Assembly (NCBI RefSeq): GCF_008630065.1
Contig: NZ_VWPL01000005.1
Location: forward strand, 62,001-126,000
Source: Blastochloris sulfoviridis
GTDB lineage: Bacteria; Pseudomonadota; Alphaproteobacteria; Rhizobiales; Xanthobacteraceae
DNA length: 64,000 nucleotides
Reading direction: 5' to 3'
A program made the translations under genes and the position numbers. Shown in pieces: positions 11,075-18,747 of this stretch (the first letter of the stretch is position 1; each line of letters begins with the position of its first letter). The notes below the pieces were generated by a model. The model did no database searches and was not told the origin of the DNA. It saw only the letters and a list, made by a program, of their open reading frames with translations.

Positions 11075-11210
11075 CACGGTTTCCGGTTGATCCCTTCGGG
11101 ATACCGGAAACCGTCTCGCCGAAAACCCCAGTTCCGCAAGTGGTTCGCGATGACGGGGTTTTCGGCGATCGGAATACGGTTTTCCGGCTTTATCAGCCGG
11201 AGAACCGCAT
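11075..11210. repeat. Dispersed three-hairpin element, family A copy 1
   Basis: The copy runs from ACGGTTTCCGG through a CCCTTCGGG hairpin, a central pair CGCCGAAAAC / GTTTTCGGCGA, and a last hairpin ending CCGGAGAACCGCAT. It starts 26 bp after the stop of the GGCT-like gene. Orientation is opposite to copies 2, 3, 5 and 6. Confidence 0.85.
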
Positions 11211-11334
11211 GAGCCCACGCTTGCCGGCGAGGTCACCGACAGGCTGAAGCCATAGGCATCAGTCTTGAAAGGCCAAAGATCTTGATGGGCTCAAGGTCTC
11301 GATGGGCGGCGGTGTTGGCAGAACCGTCCCCGGC

Positions 11335-12114
11335 TCACGACGCGATGTTCGAGACGCCGCGCGATCGCGGATCCATGCCCGGCACCACGCCATCGAGCAG
11401 CGACCGCAGGCGCCGCGATCTGCCGATCGACTGCCAAAGCCGCAGGTCGTCGGTGGCCGAACGCATGATCCAGTCATAGCCGGTGCTGCGCCAGGGCATC
11501 ACGCGGTCCGACAGGTTGTCGAGCACATAGTCGCCGCGGTCGGTGCGGGCGACGACCACCAGATGGAACTCACCGGTACGCAGCCGCGCCACCGCCAGCG
11601 ACAGCGCGCCGCCCGGCCAGCCCTGGACGATGAGGTCGTGCCGCTTCTGCACGGCATAATCGTCGCAGTCACCCGCGGCGGCCCCGAGCGACCAGGTATC
11701 CAGCCCGCTGTCCGGCCGTGGCCTGATCCTGTCGTTGACCGACCGGTTGACCGACTCGAGTTCCGCCCAGCGCGCCTGGGTCAATTCGACCGCCTCCGAG
11801 CCATTGGCCCGGCAGTCCTCGGAATTGTCCAGGCAGAATCGGACCGCGGCCACCGGCGCCAACACCGCGCCGCCCGGCACCATGGCAGTGCTCTTGGGGA
11901 TAGGGTTCGCAAGCCGGGTCACCGCAAGCGGCGACGCAGCGGCGAAGCCGCCGGCCCCGACCGCCATGCTGAAGATGACCGCGCCCGCAACGCGCCGCGC
12001 GGCAAAAATCCACTGCTTCGCCGCACAGACACCAAAGATGCCGCGCGGCATACGCGCCGTTTCACACACGCCAGTTATGTTCATGTTCTTATCGCCCGTC
12101 TTCTTGTTGTTCAT
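11335..12114 (-). CDS. Periplasmic BTLCP-type cysteine peptidase (transglutaminase-like, family C93)
   Basis: A 259-residue protein with a basic N-terminus and a hydrophobic signal segment at about 37-61 (VAGAVIFSMAVGAGGFAAA). The Cys-His-Asp triad of bacterial transglutaminase-like cysteine proteinases is visible: Cys150 (GAAAGDCDDYAVQKR), His184 (GEFHLVVV) and Asp199 (YVLDNLSD). The family includes LapG, which cleaves surface adhesins; a similar role is possible but not shown. The start is uncertain, since neither 12114 nor the in-frame ATG at 12084 has a strong ribosome-binding site. It is divergent from the MBOAT gene, separated by 822 bp. Confidence 0.82.
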   Translation of the reverse strand: MNNKKTGDKNMNITGVCETARMPRGIFGVCAAKQWIFAARRVAGAVIFSMAVGAGGFAAASPLAVTRLANPIPKSTAMVPGGAVLAPVAAVRFCLDNSEDCRANGSEAVELTQARWAELESVNRSVNDRIRPRPDSGLDTWSLGAAAGDCDDYAVQKRHDLIVQGWPGGALSLAVARLRTGEFHLVVVARTDRGDYVLDNLSDRVMPWRSTGYDWIMRSATDDLRLWQSIGRSRRLRSLLDGVVPGMDPRSRGVSNIAS

Positions 12115-12936
12115 CGGTTGTCGTTACGGCGCAGTCCTACGTGCTGCGCTGCACACCAGATCAGCTCCAGCGCCCGGAAATGCTCCGCGATCCCCCCCGC
12201 GGCGAGGGTAGATCCAACAGATGTTGCGCTGCACTCGCCAAAATGATGAGACGTTCAAGCTCGCCCCGGCGGCCGCGCGGGGCGTGTCCCGTCGCGCGGC
12301 GTCGGTCGCGGAGCGCCGCCGCTCCCTCGCGAAAGCCGAGCCCGGCCTTGCCGCGGGCACAGATCCGAGGACGTGCCGGACGCAACACCGTGCGCCCGGC
12401 ACACGAAACCGGCCCGCCGCTCGCCGACGCCAATTCACACGGAGGCCGGCCGATCAAGCCGAGTCTTGACCCTGTCGTATTCCTCAAGCCCCGACCGCCT
12501 TCGTGCCGACCGTCGCCTCCGCCTGCGAATGTTCGTGAAACCGTTACCCGCGCCTGCCGGACACGGCGACACGCGCACGACACCTGCTCGCAGTCCGACC
12601 CTGCCATTTGCGCCTGCAATAGTCAGGCGACGCCTGCCCATAACATATTGATTTTAAAAATATTTTTCTCATACGCCTGACCCGTGCGGGTTCCAGGCGT
12701 CGGATTTCATCCACGAGAGCACCCTCCGCAGACCGGGAGCCGGTCGTGCAGACGGGATACGACAGATCAAAGCCCCGCAAACATTTGATCTGTCGCCAGA
12801 AATTCTTCGCTGTGCGTCCGTCTGCAGCCCGATTTGCCGCCCTGCCCCCGCTGTCTCGCAACGATTTTCCATCGCTGGCACCGATTACCAAGGTGCTGAC
12901 AAACAGCCGTAACATTCAGCCCTTATTATCCATTCG
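12115..12936. other. Long divergent intergenic region
   Basis: No convincing gene is seen; the open frames here are short, mutually overlapping and compositionally random. The region contains an AT-rich island at about 12640-12675, a likely promoter area, and a perfect 12-bp inverted repeat at 12760-12795. It separates the BTLCP gene (minus) from the MBOAT gene (plus). Confidence 0.5.
12760..12795. promoter_or_regulatory. Perfect 12-bp inverted repeat, possible operator
   Basis: Arms CGACAGATCAAA (12760-12771) and TTTGATCTGTCG (12784-12795) around a 12-base spacer. No T-run follows, so a terminator is unlikely. It lies 142 bp upstream of the MBOAT start. Confidence 0.5.
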
Positions 12937-14412
12937 ATGACGACAGAATATCACTATCTCTCAGGAGGTATTTCTGCAAGCGAGGCAGACAGATCGTCCG
13001 CATCGCGCCGGAATTCACAACAACAAAACAGTCCTTCGGATACATTTGACGCTACAGATCCGCAGATGATTCCCGCGGTTCTCGGGCCGAACAATACGCG
13101 CATCAGCGCACAAACCGCATCGGATTGGGATATTCGCGCCACCTGGCGACCTCCCGCGATTCCATTTGATACGACCCTATTTAGATACATCATATTCTGG
13201 CTGATTGGATTTTTTGCCCTCGCCACGTTGTCATTGTTTTCGAACGACACCTCGCCATTCATAATCAAGACGATCTATTCCACCTTGATCGTCCTCGGCG
13301 TCCTTTATCCAGTTTTGATTGCGCTGCCGGCCGCCCGCAATTTTTCGGCGATTCCCTATCTGCTGTTCTTTGCGATCTCCGCAACATCGTTCCTCGGCGT
13401 TACCGAGACGATGACCGGATTCCACGTCATCTCCTCCAATCCCGCAGTCTACGGCCTGTCGTTTTACGGTGCCAGCCTCGCCTACCACGTCTATCTGCGG
13501 TCGCTGACGGTCTCGACGGCGGTCACGTCCGCCAATCCGTTGCTGTTGTTTACCGGACCGATTGCCACGAGCGCCGGACTGATCAAATATTCCAGCCTCA
13601 AGAGGCGCCTGATACACTATTTTCCCTACGCGCTGATTGGATTCTTCTTCTTCAAGATCGTCGGCGCGCCGCTCGGCAACTTCTTCTGGATGATCGATTG
13701 CACGAACATCTTGACTTCCCTGCAGTTCGCCGCGATCTTCGAAATGTTCGTGTATTTCAATTTTGCCGGCCTGTCGCTGATCGTCTACGCCGTCTGCGGA
13801 ATAATTGGTCTTAAGATACCGCTCAACTTCCAGCAGCCGTTTTCCGCGCGCAACATCATCGAATTCTGGCGTGGTTGGCACATCAGCCTGTCGACGGTCC
13901 TCAAGACCCTGTTCTACACCCCGACGCGAAAAGCGTTCGGCGGCACGACCGCCCTCTTCATCGTCTATGTCAGTTCCGCGTTCTGGCACGGCGTCGCCAT
14001 AAATTTCGTAATTTGGGGCATTTTCCACGCGGTGTGCTTCTGGCTAACGATCAAATTATTGAAATCTGACTGGCGGCTGCTTACGACAATCCTGATGGTG
14101 TTCGCGATCGTGTACGGCCGGATGCTGTTCGTCGACAGCGACACGGAACGCCTCCTGGCCAAGATGACGTTCGACAGCACCTTCCCGGCACAGATCTCCG
14201 AGGCAAAGATACCCACCATAGCCTATATCAGCCTGGCCATGGCCTCGACGCTCGTGTTTCTGGAATTCGCGCTCGCAAAGCAGCGCCTCTTTCGCCAGCG
14301 AACCTACAAATACCTGAGAACGAACATCAGCCAGATACTCATACTCGCAGCGACCATACTGCTCATTCAGTCGGATGGGGGCGCAAGCTATGCAGTCTAT
14401 GGCCAACGCTAG
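12937..14412 (+). CDS. MBOAT-family O-acyltransferase (AlgI-like), membrane
   Basis: A 491-residue multispanning membrane protein. An unusually long hydrophilic N-terminus (about 85 residues, Ser/Gln-rich) precedes roughly ten hydrophobic segments. The MBOAT core is visible: the FWRGWHISLS motif after NFQQPFSARNIIE, and the catalytic His in SSAFWHGVAINFVIWG. AlgI/DltB-type enzymes move acyl groups across the membrane for transfer to a polysaccharide or polymer outside. The next gene overlaps it and encodes an SGNH-like protein, the usual acyl-acceptor partner. GC is lower than around it (29 of 60 bases on line 13201-13260). Confidence 0.85.
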   Translation: MTTEYHYLSGGISASEADRSSASRRNSQQQNSPSDTFDATDPQMIPAVLGPNNTRISAQTASDWDIRATWRPPAIPFDTTLFRYIIFWLIGFFALATLSLFSNDTSPFIIKTIYSTLIVLGVLYPVLIALPAARNFSAIPYLLFFAISATSFLGVTETMTGFHVISSNPAVYGLSFYGASLAYHVYLRSLTVSTAVTSANPLLLFTGPIATSAGLIKYSSLKRRLIHYFPYALIGFFFFKIVGAPLGNFFWMIDCTNILTSLQFAAIFEMFVYFNFAGLSLIVYAVCGIIGLKIPLNFQQPFSARNIIEFWRGWHISLSTVLKTLFYTPTRKAFGGTTALFIVYVSSAFWHGVAINFVIWGIFHAVCFWLTIKLLKSDWRLLTTILMVFAIVYGRMLFVDSDTERLLAKMTFDSTFPAQISEAKIPTIAYISLAMASTLVFLEFALAKQRLFRQRTYKYLRTNISQILILAATILLIQSDGGASYAVYGQR

Positions 14413-15379
14413 GACCGACAGCACATCGGGCGAGGCCGGTTCGAAGAGCGCAGCCAGAACCACGTCCCGCCGCAAGGCGTGGCTGGTCCGCTCAATCATG
14501 GCAGCCTTGGCTATTGCCTATGTCTGGCATATGATTGCTGTCAATATTCGTTATGCGGGAAACGACTACATAATTCATCTTCAGGAGATCGTTGACCGGC
14601 GCACCGCGCATTTGCGTGCAACGAACGACTTGGATGTCGTGATTGTCGGTGGCTCGAATTCCCTGTTCGGCGTGAGCGCCAAGCAGATTTCCCGCCAGAC
14701 CGGCTTGTCGGCCTACAACATATCGTTGATGCACGAAGGTCATTACGACAAGAATTACTTCAATTTCATGGAGGAAAGCATTCCGCGCGCCGTCCGCGCC
14801 AAGGTGAAGTTCGTCGTCCTGTCGACGATCGCGCCGTTCGGCGATCTCGCGCTGGAACGCAGGCGCCAGGACGAGAACCTGACGCATGATCTGGTCGGAC
14901 GGCAGCTTCACGTCACGCTGACACCGAATGAACCGCTGCTGTACGCGATCGCCGTCGTCGCCCCGCAACTCCTCAGGCCATCCAGAAAGGGCACGGACGC
15001 AGAGGGAAAGCTCTCGGTCGACGAAGCCTACGGCGATCTGAATTTCAAGATGATCACGTGTCGCTATGACAGCGAGAGACACATCTTGAATCGCGCGAGC
15101 GACGTTTTCGACGTCATTCTTCCACGCCTGCAGGGAATTCGAACCATCTTTCCGTATGCCACCGTCATCGTTTCCATCCCGCCGTTGGCGTCCGATACTG
15201 GAGGGATTACCGAGCAGTTCGTGAGGGAGTTGTCCGCACTGCTGCCGGAGAACATGCTGGTATCGGTGACGCCGGCACTGGACCGGAAATATTTCTGCGA
15301 TTCCGAAATCCACCCCAACGCGCAAGGCAGGATGATCCGGACAAACGGTATCGTAAGCGACATCCTGCGCGCCAGATGA
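14390..15379 (+). CDS. SGNH/GDSL-like periplasmic protein, partner of the MBOAT acyltransferase
   Basis: A 329-residue protein with one N-terminal membrane anchor (SIMAALAIAYVWHMIAV) and a periplasmic domain. The SGNH-type block I is VIVGGSNSLFGVSA, with the likely nucleophile Ser in GGSNS. The C-terminal Asp/His pair is CDSEIHPNAQG. This resembles DltD/AlgJ/AlgX-type proteins that finish O-acylation begun by an MBOAT protein. The start at 14390 has GGGGG 8 bases upstream; ATGs at 14375 and 14399 are alternatives. It overlaps the MBOAT gene by 23 bp, so the two are almost certainly co-translated. The acylated polymer is unknown. Confidence 0.75.
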   Translation: MQSMANARTDSTSGEAGSKSAARTTSRRKAWLVRSIMAALAIAYVWHMIAVNIRYAGNDYIIHLQEIVDRRTAHLRATNDLDVVIVGGSNSLFGVSAKQISRQTGLSAYNISLMHEGHYDKNYFNFMEESIPRAVRAKVKFVVLSTIAPFGDLALERRRQDENLTHDLVGRQLHVTLTPNEPLLYAIAVVAPQLLRPSRKGTDAEGKLSVDEAYGDLNFKMITCRYDSERHILNRASDVFDVILPRLQGIRTIFPYATVIVSIPPLASDTGGITEQFVRELSALLPENMLVSVTPALDRKYFCDSEIHPNAQGRMIRTNGIVSDILRAR

Positions 15380-15960
15380 GCGCCGGCATAAGACCAACGG
15401 CGACGATAGCCGACCGTTGGCGCCACGTGCGAAGTTCCATAAAATATTTGATTTCCCAAGAGAAAATTCGCGAGAGTCAACGGTCCCACGCCTCAGCGTT
15501 TGGGGCCGTTCGTATGATGCGGTGTCCGGTTGATCCCTTCGGGAGGCCGGAAACGGTACCACTCTCTTTCGCGACGCCGGTTCCCACATTTGCGGCGAGT
15601 GCGCCCGGGCAGGCGCGGTAGGCGCCAGCCGCGGCGGATTGGCACACCATGCTGCCGGCACGCGGCCTGCCGGATGAGAGGCTTGCGGCAAGACCACACG
15701 CAATGCCAAACCGCCTCGGGCGATATTAGAAATCGTTAAGTTTCAAACCGGCCAGGCCGAGGCTAAGCAGACCGGCGATGCATCGGATCAAACCGTCGCC
15801 CGCCGCCCGCCTTCGGGTTCTGCCCCAAGGGTGGGCGCCTTGCAACCGCGCCCGCGCCAACCCAAGGAGCCGGTGTGGGTGCTGGAGTCTGGTACCACCT
15901 GGGGCAGTCGATCCGGCGTCTTCGGATCGGCGGACGCTCCAATGCCCGCGGATCGTGAGA
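15380..15960. other. Intergenic region with partial repeats
   Basis: No gene is supported. It contains a truncated family A element at 15516-15558 (GATGCGGTGTCCGG, the CCCTTCGGGA hairpin, CCGGAAACGG), followed at once by a family D-like tract at about 15560-15602. The last 200 bp before the NodT-type gene are GC-rich and featureless. Confidence 0.5.
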
Positions 15961-17514
15961 ATGACAGACCAGAGGCCGAGTGACAGGCCGGCGGCCCCGG
16001 GGCCACGGTGGAGGCGGCGATACGGCGCCGCGGCCGGCGGCCTCGCGCTCGCGCTGGGCCTCGCCGGCTGCGCGGTCGGGCCGGATTACCGCACGCCGCT
16101 GCTCGATCTGCCCCAGCAGTACGGCAGCGCCAAGAAACGGCCGGCGGCGCAGCCGGCGCCCAAGAGCGACCTCACCCGCTGGTGGCAGGGCCTGCGCGAC
16201 CCGATCCTCACCGCTCTGATCGACGAGGCGGTAGCCGGAAACCTCGATGTCGCCACCGCCAAGGCCAAGGTGCGCGAGGCGCGCGCGCTGCGCCGCCAGG
16301 CCATCGGCGCGCTCTATCCCAATGTCGACGGCTTCGCCTCGGCCACCCGCAACAAGACGGCGACCAGCCGCGGCGCGTCGAGCACCGACACGGCCGGCTC
16401 CATCGCCTCCCCGCCCTACACGCTCTATCAGGCGGGCTTCGATGCCTCCTGGGAGCTCGACTTGTTCGGCGCCAACCGCCGCAATGTCGAGGCCGCCAAC
16501 GATGCGCTGGACGCCGCCTGGGACGATCTCGACGGCGCGCTGCTCACGCTGATCGGCGACGTCGCCGCCACTTATGTCGAGGCCCGCGGCTATCAGGCGC
16601 GCGCCGCGCTGGCCCGTCGCACGGCCGCCTCGCAGCGCGAAACCGCCGCCATCACCAAGAGCAAGTTCGACGCCGGCTCGGCCTCGGCGGTCGATGTGGC
16701 CAAGGCCACGGCCCAGGCCGCCTCGACCGAGGCCAATATTCCGGCGCTGGAGAGCGCCTATGCCGAGAGCGTCCATCGCCTGGGCGTGCTTCTCGGGCGC
16801 GAGCCATCGGCGCTGTCCGCCCCGCTCGCCCGGCCCCGGTCCATCCCGGCGCCGCGCCTGCCGCTGAAGCCCGGCGTGCCGGCCGACGTGCTGCTCAGCC
16901 GGCCGGACGTGCGCGCCGCCGAGCGCCGGCTGGCCGCGTCCACCGCCAATATCGGCGAGGCCGAGGCCGCGCTCTATCCCTCCGTCACGCTGACCGGCAA
17001 CATCTCCACCAGCGCGCAGAAATTCGGCGATCTCGGCAAGAGCTCGACCATCGGCTGGTCGTGGGGGCCGCAGCTCAGCGTGCCGATCTTCAATGCCGGC
17101 CGCCTGCTGGCTGCGGTCGGCGTCGCCGAGGCCCAGCGCGACCAGTCCCACATCGCCTTCCGCGCCGCCGTGCTGACCGCACTGGAAGACGTCGAGAACG
17201 CGCTGGTGTCGCTCGCCAAGGAACGCACCCGGGCGGCCCGGCTCAGCGAATCCGCCCTCGCTTATCGCGAGGCGGCGCGCCTGTCGCGCCAGCTCTTCCA
17301 GCTCGGCTCGACGAGCTTCTTCGACGTGCTCGATGCCGAGCGCTCGCTCTATTCGGCCGAGGATTCGCTGCTGCAGAGCCGGGTTTCCATTTCCACCGAC
17401 TACATCGCCCTCGCCAAGGCGCTGGGCGGCGGCTGGACCGACGCGGTCGACGTCTCGACCCCCGAGGTCGTCGACACCGGCACCGGGCCCCATTTCTATC
17501 GCGTAAGCCAATGA
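15961..17514 (+). CDS. NodT-family outer membrane efflux lipoprotein
   Basis: The 517-residue outer-membrane channel of a tripartite exporter. The start at 15961 (MTDQRPSDRPAAPG) places a signal with lipobox LGLAGCAVGPDY about 40 residues in; the CAVGPDY sequence is the standard mature start of NodT/OprM-type factors. Two OEP repeats follow, with PNVDGFASATRNKT and the second-repeat signature PSVTLTGNIS. The frame is open further upstream to 15778, but that part has no lipoprotein features. The stop overlaps the ATG of the MacA-like gene (ATGA), so the three genes to 20766 form one operon. Confidence 0.92.
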   Translation: MTDQRPSDRPAAPGPRWRRRYGAAAGGLALALGLAGCAVGPDYRTPLLDLPQQYGSAKKRPAAQPAPKSDLTRWWQGLRDPILTALIDEAVAGNLDVATAKAKVREARALRRQAIGALYPNVDGFASATRNKTATSRGASSTDTAGSIASPPYTLYQAGFDASWELDLFGANRRNVEAANDALDAAWDDLDGALLTLIGDVAATYVEARGYQARAALARRTAASQRETAAITKSKFDAGSASAVDVAKATAQAASTEANIPALESAYAESVHRLGVLLGREPSALSAPLARPRSIPAPRLPLKPGVPADVLLSRPDVRAAERRLAASTANIGEAEAALYPSVTLTGNISTSAQKFGDLGKSSTIGWSWGPQLSVPIFNAGRLLAAVGVAEAQRDQSHIAFRAAVLTALEDVENALVSLAKERTRAARLSESALAYREAARLSRQLFQLGSTSFFDVLDAERSLYSAEDSLLQSRVSISTDYIALAKALGGGWTDAVDVSTPEVVDTGTGPHFYRVSQ

Positions 17515-18722
17515 CACGAAACAAGAAACGCGCCGGCCTCGCCGTCGCAGCGCTCGTCATCGCCGGCCTCGCCGTGCTGGGGCTTCGGGCCTACCGGGCG
17601 CCGCCGGCAACAGAGTCGATGATGACCGCGCGGGCGACCACCGGGGACATCGAGCAGACCGTGCTGGCCAGCGGCACGCTGAAGCCGGTCAAGCTGGTCG
17701 CGGTCGGCGCCCAGGCGTCGGGCCGGGTGGTGTCGATGAAGGTCAAGCTCGGCCAGAAGGTCGCCGCGGGCGACCTGATTGCCGAGATCGACCCGGTCAA
17801 CCAGCAGAACGCCCTGCGCAAGGCGCAGGCCTCGCTGGAGAACCTGCGGGCCCAGCGCCTGGAGAAGATCGCGACGGTGGCGCTGGCCCGCGCCACCCTT
17901 GAGCGCCAGAAGCTCACGCTCGCCCAGCGTGCCACCTCGCGCGCGGAATTCGACACCGCCGAGGCCACCGTCAAGCAGACCGAGGCGCAGATCGCCGCGC
18001 TCGAAGCGCAGATCCGGTCGGGCGAGGTGGCGGTGGAGGATGCGAGAGCCAATCTCGGCTACACCCGCGTCACCGCCCCGATCGACGGCACCGTACTGTC
18101 GGTGGTGACGCAGGAAGGACAGACGGTGAATGCCACCCAGACCGCGCCCACCATGGTGGTGCTCGGCCAGATCGACACCATGACCGTCAAGGTGGAGATC
18201 TCCGAAGCCGACGTGGTGCGGGTGAAGCCGGGCCAGCCGGTCTACTTCACCATCCTGGGCGATCCCGACCGGCGCTACCACGCCACGCTGGAATCGATCG
18301 ATCCGGCGCCGGAATCGATCAAGTCGGATTCGAGCTTTACCACCTCGACCTCGGCGGCCTCGTCGTCCTCATCCTCGTCGTCGACGTCGTCCTCGGCGAT
18401 CTATTATTATGGCGTGTTCAACGTGCCGAACCCGGAACGGCGGCTGCGCACCTATATGACGGCGCAGGTGCGCATCGTGCTGGGCGAGGCCAAGGGCGTG
18501 CTGACCGTTCCCTCGGCGGCGCTGCGCCGCAGCGGCCGCGGCTACACGGTGGATGTGGTCGACGACGCCGGCACTGTCTCGACGCGCGACGTCGAGGTCG
18601 GGCTCGACAACAAGTCGACGGCCGAGATCCGCGCCGGTCTCAAGGAGGGCGAGCGCGTGGTCACCAGCCGCAAGTCGGATGCCGGCACGCCGAGCTTCCG
18701 CGGCCCGCCACGGCCGTTCTGA
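17511..18722 (+). CDS. macA: MacA-like periplasmic adaptor of an ABC efflux pump
   Basis: A 403-residue HlyD-family membrane fusion protein. It has an N-terminal anchor (AGLAVAALVIAGLAVLGL), a biotinyl-lipoyl-like half (GRVVSMKVKLGQKVAAGDL), a coiled-coil hairpin (about 95-185), the second lipoyl half (GYTRVTAPIDGTVLSV), and a beta-barrel domain. An unusual Ser-rich tract, about 22 residues long (TTSTSAASSSSSSSSTSS), sits within the barrel region near residue 275 before YYYGVFNVPN. A shorter loop is common in the MacA family at this place. It overlaps the outer-membrane gene by 4 bp and precedes the MacB gene by 25 bp. Confidence 0.92.
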   Translation: MTRNKKRAGLAVAALVIAGLAVLGLRAYRAPPATESMMTARATTGDIEQTVLASGTLKPVKLVAVGAQASGRVVSMKVKLGQKVAAGDLIAEIDPVNQQNALRKAQASLENLRAQRLEKIATVALARATLERQKLTLAQRATSRAEFDTAEATVKQTEAQIAALEAQIRSGEVAVEDARANLGYTRVTAPIDGTVLSVVTQEGQTVNATQTAPTMVVLGQIDTMTVKVEISEADVVRVKPGQPVYFTILGDPDRRYHATLESIDPAPESIKSDSSFTTSTSAASSSSSSSSTSSSAIYYYGVFNVPNPERRLRTYMTAQVRIVLGEAKGVLTVPSAALRRSGRGYTVDVVDDAGTVSTRDVEVGLDNKSTAEIRAGLKEGERVVTSRKSDAGTPSFRGPPRPF

Positions 18723-18747
18723 TCCGATCACAGCGGGTGGATTTGCC

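Noticed and set aside
12115-12936. Several open frames on both strands in the BTLCP-MBOAT spacer
   Set aside because: They overlap each other, start without ribosome-binding sites, and give Arg/Pro-rich translations with no recognisable domain.
16008-17510. Upstream in-frame extension of the MacA-like gene through the NodT gene
   Set aside because: The extension is a different frame of the outer-membrane protein gene, with Arg-rich meaningless sequence; MacA features begin only at 17511.
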